Program-made: the position numbers and the translations under genes
DNA from: Candidatus Auribacter fodinae
Lineage (GTDB): Bacteria; Auribacterota; Auribacteria; Auribacterales; Auribacteraceae
NCBI GenBank assembly: GCA_003599815.1
Contig: QZJZ01000035.1
Coordinates: 26,356-90,355, forward strand
DNA: 64,000 nucleotides
Reading direction: 5' to 3'
The notes under the pieces: model-generated
Seen by the model: only the letters and a program-made list of their open reading frames with translations
Databases searched by the model: none
What the model was told of the DNA's origin: nothing
Shown: positions 13,101 through 25,100 of the stretch, one piece after another
Position numbering within the stretch: the stretch's first letter is position 1
Layout: the number at the start of each line of letters is the position of its first letter

Positions 13101-16100
13101 GTTGAGCTGGAAACGGCGAGAACTGAATCGGACGGCATGAAAAAAGCAGTTACTTCGGTCGTAAGCTATGTTCTGCTCGCTTCAGTGGTGCTTGGTACAT
13201 TCAGCGGATGCGGTAATAACCAGTCCGACCAACCTCAGCCTGTTCCGGGCGTAGATACACCGACAACGGTTGACCAGCTTCCGTACGCGAACGTTCTTGA
13301 TTTTTATAAGCCGTTGGATCCGAATCTTGTTATTGATGAAGCGACTCGCATTTCGAATATTGCCTTGCTGGAACAGGCCCGTCAGAGTTTTGAGCTTCAG
13401 TTATTACAGCTCAATCAGAAAGGCGATGACAGTTCCACACAGGCGGTTGAATTACGGACGAAAATCGAGCAGGTCAATAAACGTATACAGGAACTTATAT
13501 CATTACCTGCGAGCAGGATAATAACATCAGGCAGTGATTCGGCTCAATTTAAAACCGTTGCAGTAACGGGCCAGCCTGATGTTCAGTTGCCTGCCGAACT
13601 GGAACAGGGCCTCCGGGCGACGCTCAGCGACGCGGAATTAAAAGCTCTTCTCAATGACCTTCGGTTGTTCAGCTTAAACCAGATGATCGACCGTCGCGGG
13701 GCTAACGCAACCAAAGACGAGAAACTGAACAAGTTTGACGGATTTATCAAAAGCTATTCCGGCCCGACAGATCATCAGGATCATAAATCACTGGTTCGTT
13801 ACGGGCGTGTGGTGCCCTACGACCAGGCGATCAGCATTTATGCCGACCTTGTGGAAGGCGACTACGGCACAGCCCGCCGTAAAGTTGAGGCATTGTTTAA
13901 AATCATGGAATACGAAAGCGCCTCAGGCTTACAGGGCGTTATTCGTTTCGGATATAACACCACAGACGACCTGTTCGAGTCGCCGCTTGCTCCTCTTGGC
14001 AACACATCATGGGCGCTGAAATCTATTTTTGCCTACGTGGATATAACCGGTGACAGGTCAGTGCTGACCGGAAATAAGGGAGCTGTTCTGAATAAAGCGA
14101 TGCAGTTTATTCTTTCACAGCAGGTTATGGATCAAAATGATCCTCGTTACGGCTTGTTTCGCGCGGGTACCAAAACAGAACGGCGCGGAGGAGTAACCGT
14201 TGAAACACAGAACGAATTCGTTGTATTCGAGCATCTTGCTGATATGCATGACCTTCTGAATTTAGCGTATCGTGTGACAGGCAATCCGGTATTCAAGGAA
14301 CGCCGTATTCTTCTCGATAATCAGACGCTCAAAACATTGCTGGTTGATCAGGGCGATACACAGGGCGCCTATTTCAGGCCGAATATCAATCCGGATGGGA
14401 CATTCGGCAAAGGTATCGCGATTGACGACCTTACATGGGCAGGCAGTATGGTGCTTACCATGGAACATGTTCCTCTTGAACGGAGAATGGAATTAGCGCG
14501 CAGGCTGATTACTCATGTACGCAATAATTTCGTGGTGGAGCAGGATATATCGAATATGAAACAGCCCGCTCCGGCTCAGGCTGTGGTTATGAATCAGTCG
14601 CTTATCAATGAACGTACCTCCACGCCCCGCCCGAAATCGGTTATAGGCGTTAAATTCTTTGATGGCGTATTCGGCGATGAGTTCATACAGGAAATGAACT
14701 GGGATGACCCGTCGGTTATGTCTGTTCAGTTTGAAGCGACGCTGGGGTATGTTCATCTTTTGTTTCAGACAGCTGCTCTCTCGAATAATGCGCAGGAACG
14801 CGCCCAGCTTATGCGGGAAGCGCGGTTCCTGCTGGATAATATAGTCAAATACCACAAACTGAATAGTCAGGACAAAGGGCTCGCGTATTCGACACGCAAC
14901 ATTTCGGAAGTGCAGACCACGCTGGAATCGATAATCGCTACCGATACATATAGGACGATACTTGGGATATGGGCTAACCCTCGGTTGATGTGGACATTTC
15001 TCGGCGCGACGGAATCATCACTGCAGGGTACGCGCAATGTCTTGGTAAAGACCGACGGAACACAGCCGCTGGTAACTGATCCTATGCAGGAAATTCGCCA
15101 GCAGATGGGATTGCGGCAGGGACTCTTTTCCGATGCGACAGGCACACCTCAGACTGCGCCGGTAGTGACGCCGCAGTTGACGCCGCAGGGACTTGTGCCT
15201 CCGGTGGTATCAGGGCTGAGTACCTTTGTTATCGACGCCAAAACAGGCCAAGTCGTGCACCCGCCCACAAAATATGGCACCAGCGCTATAGGCAGTGCGG
15301 AAACGCCGTCAGTCGGAACGGTTATGCGCGATGATTTCCGTTCTGTTCTCCGCTTTTTGCAAAACGCCACGGATTTAGTCAGTTTCGGCGTGGATGATAT
15401 TGACAGTTGGAAAGGCTCGTTTTACACCCCGTCGGCATGGACGGTTAACAGATCGGCACTGCAGGGGTTCACTCCGGTACAGGGGAAGGAATATACTGCG
15501 AGTATCGTTAACGGCGAGCTGGTTGTACTGAACGACACAGCTGTTCCTCTGCAGAAAATCCGGCAGTTAGCGCCCGTGAGTGCGGGAGACCGTTTTACTG
15601 TCAGTATTTCAGGGAACAATATAACGATTCGTTCTACACTGTCAGGTACTGAATATGACAGGTACGGCGATTTTTCAGGAACGACCAAAGGGATTTACAG
15701 TGATAAGGGCGCACCGTTCGTATTGTCTCTTTCCGATTATCCTGAACTGGCATCGTTGCCGAAGAACGTTACATTAAACGCCCGCATAGGCGCTGACCGA
15801 AAGAGCCTGATGATTACACAACAGTCGCCATTACTGCAGGCGAGCGTCCAGTCGGTTCTTGGTACCAGTTTCTACGCGCCGGACGGAGTGCAGTTTAAAA
15901 TCATGGCGAATCCTGACGGGACGGTGCGTATCACGGAACAAACAGATGTGGCGTCACTGCATCAGAATCCATGGACGCCGAATATTACGCCAAAAGATTT
16001 TCCGATTATGTTTCAGGCGTTACGCGCTAAAGGCGTCAGTGCGTTGTACGTGAACACTGAACCGCTTGTTCTCAGCAGTACAGTTCAGGGTATGGATTCG

Positions 16101-19100
16101 CGCCAGTATTATTACCAGCTTATTGAAGCCGCGCGGCGTGAAGGCATAAAGGTATACGCCATACAGGGGCATCCAGATTGGGTAACGCAGTCTGGCGCAA
16201 GTACTGCGTCGTTATATATTGATGAACTTGGCAAAAAACAGTTGGATTTTGACGGATATATCCTTGATGTCCAGCCGGACAATCTGCCGCAATGGATAAG
16301 CGGTAGCGCTGAACTGCGCGCGAAATTTTCAACCGCTCATGTTCAGATAATCAAAACGCTTACAGAAAAGATAAACTATTACGCCGGCGAACGCATTCCG
16401 GTTATGTCCTACCAGTCGAGCAGTGTACTCACTGAAGGGGTACCGCAACTGCCTACGAATTCTGATGTTCTGGTTATTCGCGCGACTACGTCCGAGGAAA
16501 TACTTAAACAAGTCAGGGCGATGAATCCCGACAAGACGTTCCGTATTTATATTGAGGGCGGGATGCAGAAGGATCCGAAGAAGACGTTTCTGTTCCGCGA
16601 GCAGGATATGAAATCCGTTCTGCAGGAGGTGACACTGGCGTTACGTTCTGACGTTCAGTTCGGGCGGAATTTTGCCGGGTTTGTCGTTAATCAGGATACG
16701 GGAGAGGATCTCCTGCATCTCCTTCGTAACGGTACGGGGCGTGATATGCAGGCGCGTATAAAAGACAGCTTTTATCGAGCTCCTGACGGCGCGATATATC
16801 TTGTCAGCAATCTATATAATATGCTGGTCGCGGGCGCGAAACCGGAACTTTTGCATAAAGGGCAGACCGACCCGACGCAGGGACATGAAGTTGTCCAGAC
16901 CCTGAACGCGCGTCTTGAAGCGCTGGCGCGCGGTATATCCGGCGCGGGAAATATTGACCATATGATCCGCTCTGTTGTGGAAACAATCCACCGTGACAGG
17001 CCGACTATTCTTTCCGATTCGCCTCCGCTCGGCGCTGAAATCGGGTCGCTGGTATCGTTGCTGAACATTATATGGGGTGAACAGTATACTGATATCGGTT
17101 CGATTACCGGCGTGGAAATCATCGGGCGGGACGCAAATGGTAAAATCGTTAAACGGTGGACTGATATTGTCAATAATCCTGTGCCCATTGTGGTAAGCCA
17201 GCAGAGCAATATTGCCCGGCTTGAAGTAAAGGCAACTGTTTCAGCGTCTACAGATACAAAAGACATATTCCCTGCCTATATCGGGTTCCTGACGCATCAT
17301 CCGGGAAGCGGCGGCGTGGTGACTGAGGCGTCATCCGATGAGTTCACCCTGAAACCGGGCGAGAGCACGTCTGTGTCATTTAATGTGGAAGTTACTCGCC
17401 AGGGATTCAGCGGGTTCAGCCTTGTTCTTTTTAACGGCAAAAAGTTCAGTTCAGCCACAAAAGTGGTTGATATGGCTGGCAGTTTCGGGCATCGCTGGAA
17501 CCTTCTTGCGGAATGGATACGCGGACATGCCGATTCGTTTCCGCAATTCTATCTTGATGCGACATCCAAAGACACAGGGCTCAAAGTGAATGAAGCGGGA
17601 ATTTACGCCAGCACGGTCACAACACAGATCGCAATTCAGGACTTCACTATAACTGATTTTTCACGTGAACGCGGAGAAACGCTTGCCGGGTTGCTGTCCA
17701 GTTCCGGTGTATCGTCGCTGGTTCTTGACGGCTCGAAAATCGCTGAACTGATCAATACCAGCAAGGATCGTCAAGGCGCTCAGACATCAGTCTCTGAATT
17801 CGTAAACGCACTGGGCCGTTCTGGCATAAAAGTGCACATGATGATCGGAAATAAGACGTGGCTGGACGATACGTCTCCGTATCTTGTGCTGAAACGTGAT
17901 TTGAATACCATGTTCGGCTTGAAAATACCGTATTCCGGTGTGGTTATTAATCTTGACCTTGATCCCAACGGATTGCTGTACAAAGAGATATCGACACTTG
18001 TGAAGAACGAGGGGTTCGCTGAACCGGTTTTGTACCAGCCTACGGTGTATCAATCCTCAGCGGGACCGACAAGCGCGCTTGGCTCACGGGCTGATTTGCT
18101 GAAGAACCTTCGTTCCGGCGCAGATCGCCTGCTTTTGACCGGAACTACCATAGATGAGGTGAAAACGGTTCTGTCGCAACTAGGTAATCCGTCTCCGGCT
18201 GATCTTCAGGGGCTTGCTCAGATTGTTACTGAGGACGACCTGAAAGATTTCATTAAAACAGGGTATCCCAACCTGTCGAGAATCGAGAAATTATTGTTTA
18301 ATTTCGCCAGCATCAAGCGTCTGCCGCTGGTTCAGCTTGGCGAAGTCGCCTCGGATGTGAAAATGGTCACTCCGGCGAATATATACCAGCCGGCGGATGG
18401 AACTCCGTATGTGTCCGTTAATGTTGAGCATGTAGGGAATGCTGATGTCGGACATTTTAACGCGGTTGTAGAACTGAGCAATACATACACCGGTGAACGA
18501 AAAACGGTGTCGTTCCCGGTACTGTTAAAGAAAGGCGAGAAGCGGATTGTCAATATACCTATTGAGAATCTTGAACCCGGGCAGTGGCGGTACGACGTCA
18601 GTTTTGTTCCCGATTATTACGAGCGGCTCCCATCGTACATTCACAGTATGCCCCTTGCGCCGTCGGGAACGTCAGTTAAGGTCGGGCAGTTTGATTTTAC
18701 GACGTATGCCCAGCAACGCGATATAGGTGAGCGAACGGTTACTGTCGCAGGCGTTGATTTTCAGCTGATAGAACGGTACGGACCTGACAACAGGCCTGCT
18801 GTCAGGTTCTATGATGAAGCGGGTAAACCGGTCATAATGGCGCTGGATGACCTTCGCAAAGGTGTCTCGTATGGATTGGGCCCCTCAAAAATATTTGTCA
18901 ACGTCAGCAAAACAATTTTTAATGAATGGGCTGTGGAAGTTGGCGGCGAGGAAGTCACTATTGGCCAGTACCGCGACGGCAGGGAAGTTTTGTCTATCGG
19001 CATTCCTCATAAAGCGCGGGTATTTGGCTTTATTCAGAAAGGATTGCCGAAAATAACCGTTTCCGATGTAAAAATTACCAGCGACGACCAGTTTATTGAC

Positions 19101-22100
19101 AGCCACCAGTCGCAGATCGTACCTATACAATTAAGTACACCGGTTACGGTAGACGGCTACACGGTGCTTTTTAACAAAACATTGCTTGAGGATATTTTCG
19201 AGCTGGTGGTCACAGGGACTGACGGGCAGATCACCCGCCGTACATTTCATAAGAATAATCCGATGCGGTCAGTTGTGCTTGGCAATAAACTGCTGATATT
19301 CGGCACCAACTCGAAAAACCAGACTGTGGGAGTTATTTCCGATTTCGTGCGGGCGAATGTGTCGTTTAGTGTGAGCAATACGGGAACGAGCCTGTTGCGG
19401 TATCAGCCGGAAATAGCGTTCCAGCATCCGCTGGTAGGTGAAATATCCATTCCTTCTGAAGAACATGTGACTATACATCCGGGTCAGTCCCACACCACTA
19501 CCGCCACATTCCCGATACCGGTGGATGTACTTGCTGTGGACAAAATGCAGATGGACAGCCTGCTTACCCGTACTCAGAAAATAGCTGATTCATATAGCCG
19601 GTTTCTCACTGAAGGGCGTATAAAAGTCGATAGCGGAGAATTGCTCCAGAAAGATTATGCCGCTCAGATTCAAACACGGCAACAGGCATTTATGACTGAT
19701 ATTACGGCTGTGCTGAACGAGCTGTCAACATTGGTTACTGCTATTCAGTCAAAGAACCTGACTCAGGAGCTGGCGTTGGAAGGTACTGTAAGCCTTGCAC
19801 AACGAAAAATACAGATCACCGATGTCGTTAACAGGATACAACGGGCTCAGCCATCGGATTTTGATCGTCTTTATATTGATGCGGTACAGGTTGTTACGTC
19901 GGTAAAACGCGACCTCGGAGACCTGTCTACTCAGGAACTGGGATACCGGTTATCCATACTTGATCTTGCCAATATGCTTGGCGAACCTGTCTTTTTGCTC
20001 GGGCCCGGCGGCGAGAATATGGGGCCGCTGGTTCGTGAAGTGGTCATTGATCCGGTAATGAACAAAACCATGCCCCAGCAGATACGCCGTGTGGCGAAGG
20101 TTGAGCCGTTTATTATCGAGGGTGTTTTTTCCGAAAAGGATGTGTTTCAGCGCCTCACTGATATTCAGGGCGCGGAACTGAATTATTCAACAGGTTTCAG
20201 CCAGTTGTTTTTCCTGAATCAGGAACTGCATCGGGTGCGAAGCGCGGATATACCGACAGCGGAGCTCGCCGCTAAAATCGCGCAGGAAAATATCGGTATA
20301 CTTCAGCACGACCTGAAATATGCCCGAACAGTAAAACGCGCTGATATGTATACTGCATTTGCGACCGAGCTAACCGCTGTTCAGCCTGAGGATCCCGCGC
20401 ATATCATCGAGACAATGGTTATTGTAGAAAAAGCGGTCGGAGACCTGAGCCATAACATCATTGCGCGATTCCTGATGGGTGACCAGAAAACATTCCTTAC
20501 CAGCATGCCTGTCACGACACAGAGTATGCAGCAGCTTTTCCAGCGTATCGCCGGGAGCTCTTCAATGGCTGAGGTTGACGGACATATAGAAACGTTCATG
20601 AAAGGGCAGGACAAGGCGGAAATCGAACGGGTTAAACAATCTGTACACAGGATCGTGACTAGCGACTCGCAAATCAAGGAAAAAGCGCTGGCTATGACTG
20701 TTGTGGTTCTTGATGAGATGAACCTGAAAAACGATTTCGCTCTGGAATCTATTGCCAAATTACGGCAGTTCTATACCAATGACCGTGATATTCTCCCCAA
20801 CCTGATAGCTCATCTGAAGAAGTACAAAGGTCAGTCGTTATCGTGGAGCGAGATGAACAGTATTATTAAATCCTATGCCGCCCAGCATGGTAAACAATAT
20901 GAATATTACGGTACCTACGTCGGGCAGAATATCGACGAAACCATCAGGTATATGGAAATGAACCATAACCGCAGCCGTATGCGTTTGTTTGCGTTGGGTG
21001 TTATGGAAGAGCGCATTAAAGCGGATGAGATTTCGCGCAACGTCAACGCTCTCGGAACCGCTACGGATGACCAGATCAGGCAGGCGCAGACTGCATACCA
21101 GCGCGCCGCGGCGTATTATTTTCAGCTTATCGGCGTGAACCGTGATTTTGAGATTATCACGGACTTCAATACTATGATCAGTCGTGTGGAAGCATCGTCA
21201 TTGCCTCGTGCCGACAAAGACAGGGTGATCGATAGAATCAAAAAACATCGCAGTGATTATGCCCAGTATCTGGATTATATCTCCGTACGTGAAGCTGAAC
21301 TGACAACAGCGCAACAGCAGGTCAAAGTGCGCCAGCAGGCTGTCACTGATGCCAAAGCTCTGCTTGCCAAACTTGAAGCTGTTCAGAAAACCCATACCGA
21401 ATACGTTGCCGACTTGAACACCTTCCGAAATGATTCATGGCAGAAATATCAGGACGCCATACGGGCATTGCCCGCTCCAAAAGCGATAGAATTTATTAAT
21501 AAAGTGTATGGTGTTTATGGAGATATATTACGGACTGAAGTTACCGATGCCCAGCAGGCATTGATCGCCAAACAAATGATCACACGGGAAATGGAACAGA
21601 ACCGGAAACGTGTTGCAGAACTGAATGACCAGTATTACAAGGAACCAGTTGCCGCGCGGCGTCAAATCATTCTTACTGAAATACGTGATTTGAAAGAAAA
21701 AATATATCAGGCTGAGTCCCAGCTTGCTTTTTACGCATGGTATATACCGCAAATCACTGACCGGGTAAAAGCAACTCAACAGCGGCTCTCCCAGTTGCAA
21801 GGCGCGGCGCGCGATCTTGGAGGAAGGATTGATCCTTCTCAATGGCAGACAGTTATGGATACAGCGGCGAAATTTATTGCTGATGAGCGGGGTGGATCAG
21901 CAGCATTTGTTGATACATACGATAAACTTGCGGCGGGGCGTAACGCTTTGATGTCTGATATGCGTTCTTTAACAAAAGGATATGCATATCCTTTAACGAC
22001 AGATGAAGTTCTGCAGGATATGGAAAATACACTGCCGGTATTCAGCAGGCAGTTACAGACGCAGATTCGCCTGATGTCGAAACAGATAGATCAGGCGTCC

Positions 22101-25100
22101 GGCGTCATTACCCGCCAGGATGATGCGGGTACGGCATATAGTACGCTGGCGCAGGAAATTATGAAGGACGCTCAGTTCCGTCAGGTTGTTTCTGTTCCTG
22201 ATGGATCGACAGTGAAATTGACCTCTGTATCCGTGTCGCAGTTTGACGCGGCGGGATTCACACAAAGACTGCAGGACTTAGCAGGCAGACTGCGACAGGC
22301 GAAAACCTATCAGCAGGCACAGGCAATAAGCTCTGAATTGAGCGCCCTGAACAAAGAATTTCAGGATTATTTCGTCCGCCTGCAAAAAACAGCGGAAGAT
22401 AAAGCGCCCACACTGACGTTTGAATTTCAAATCGTGTCTAAGGGTAAGGTGGTTACTACTGTCACCACTTCAATTACCCAGCGTACGGATATTGGCAGGG
22501 TTACCGGTTATGCGGTATCTGTTAAGCCGGCGGGAAAGCAGGCAATCAACCTGACAGGCACAGGAGTAATGGGCAGTACTGCTCCGGTATATCAGGGCAT
22601 TGCCGATTTCAGAATGAGTACACTGCTTCTTGAAGACTGGATTACCCAGACTAAAGAGAATGCTGACGATATCTCTATTATATCTCAGGGATTGACACTG
22701 GAAATCAAAAAACGAGCCCCGATTTCACCAATCACGGTCACTATCCCTCAGAATACCCGTATTTTTGTTGATGGAAAATGGAAGGATATACCGAAAGGCA
22801 GTTATACGATAAAAGGAACATTCGTTGAAGCTATGGAAGAACTCGATGCGCTTATTGACGCTCTGGAGGAACCGGCGGGAACAGCTCGTATCCGTGTCGC
22901 GGCGCTGGATTCACTGCGGGCGGCACTGCAGAAAGCGCATTCTGAGATACCTGTCGTTCCGGCAGGAAAAACGTTTCTCGCTGATCCTGCCGCAGAAAAG
23001 ATCACTATGAAGACAGCAGTGAAAAACGCGGAAGAGAATGTCGCCATTGCCGAAGCTTTGCTGAAACAGTCAACGTCGTCTTTTGAAGTCGCCAAATGGG
23101 CGGTAGAACAGGCTGAAGCGGGTATTACCCAGGCGTCTGCTGACCTCACCAGCGCTGAAACAGCTCTTACCACAGCGAAAGACAAAGTAACCAAGGCCCG
23201 CAGGGATTCTCTCAAAGAATTCTCAGAGATGTTTGAACTGTTGACAGGCAATGATTACAGCGCCTACGTGGCGTCTCATGCGGACGAGAATCAGTTCCGC
23301 GTAACGCTTAATACCGCTCACCTCGGACCGCAGAACAAAGCATTGCTTGATACGCTGAAAAAAATGGCTCTGCCTCCGGTAGACCTGAAACAGCGGTACA
23401 GTGTGTACGGCGAACCGATATCATTTAATTACAGTGACTTATCGCTCGGCAGTGTGACCCGGTCGTATCTGAGCCTTGATATTGCATTGAGCGGCGGGCT
23501 CTATACGATCAAATGGCATCCGACAGAGCCCGGCAGGATCGACATTTTTATGTCGTATACTATCGATACAAAAGGATTTGAAATGGACCGCTATAACAAT
23601 CAGCGGCGTCATTTCCTGACAATGCTTCGCAACATAGCGTCACGCGAACAGTTTGTTGTCCTCGGCAGTAAAGTCGAGCAGGTCAGCAAATCGATAGACG
23701 AGTACCGTGACGCGGTAAGCTGGTTGCAATATCTTGAAATAAACGTACGGAACGCGCAGGAAAACAAGGTTCGTGCGGAGTTGAATCTTGCTCGCGCCCG
23801 GCAGTTCCTCACAACACAGCAGTTCTCTTTAATTCGCCAGCGCGAGGCGCTCAACAGCCGCCAGCGTGAACTGACTATCGCGCAGTCTATTTTGCAAAGA
23901 GTGCAGGTAGAAGCGAATGACACTGTTACCGATGACGAGCTCCTTGGATCGTTCAGGCCGCAACAGCAGTATACTGTGGCTGACGACGAGGGCGATCTCG
24001 CGAAAAAGAGCGACCTGCTCAGTGACAGCGATAAGGGACTCGACAGCATGCAGAAACGTGATGCCGTATTCGCCAAACTTTTTGCGCGTATTATTTATGG
24101 CATTGTCGGACTGATCTTTACCTTATTTAAACTGGACAGCGCCAAAAAATTGTTGAACAAAAAGGATATCAGGGAAGAACAGGAAAAAGACCGACAGGCG
24201 GAACAGGCGAGAACCGGATTATTGAAAAAACTTGTGAAATACCTTTCCCTCGATAGTGTTACAGTGTCGGAAATAGTCCCGTTCTCCGGGCGTCGCGAAC
24301 TGAATCTTGCCAGAAATAAACGCCAGTTTACCAGAGCGGGACGGCTGATGAAAAGATGGGGTGTTGATACCTTTGCGGTTGTCGGTGACGCAATGAAGGA
24401 AAAAGGAAAATTTATTGATGAGGATGTCTTAAGCTATAAGGATTTATTCGCAAAGGAACGCTATGAGGGAATGACCCGCATAGAAAAATGGACATATCAG
24501 TCACGATTGTTTTTCCGGCTGTTCAGAGGATCCGTTGATGATACGCTGGCATCAAAGAAGTTTAAACGGGTGTGGCTCGGTTTATCGCTGGCGGCAGGCA
24601 TTTTTGTTCTGCCGTTTGTTCCGCTTCCCGCGTTCGGATTGCTGGGCGGCTTGGCGAGTACCATTACCATGCCGTGGTTTGTGTGGGCTCCTCTAATGTA
24701 TATACTGCCGCGCACATTATATAATGTTACTGTTCTGAGCATGGCGGCGTTCGGCGTGGCGAAACTGCTGGTATTTATAGCGTTCTCATTATTTAAATGG
24801 GCGTTCACCAAAGCGTTGTACGCTGTATTCCTGCCTGTAATGCCGTTCCTTGTACTCGGGCAGAAGATAATAACAGCTGTGACCGGGCTGAAGTTTAATG
24901 TTGCTGATGTACAGAACCTGCCGTCATTTATTGTCGGGCTGGGCGGCAAGATATACCGGACACTCCGCGCACCGTTGCGCAACCAGACTCCGGCTGGCAA
25001 GGATTTTTCCATAGATTTCAGCCAGCGGGTACTCGAAAAAGCGCGTAGCTGGGTACGTGATAACGGTTTGGGCGAACTTGAGAACCTGCCTGCGGCAGAG

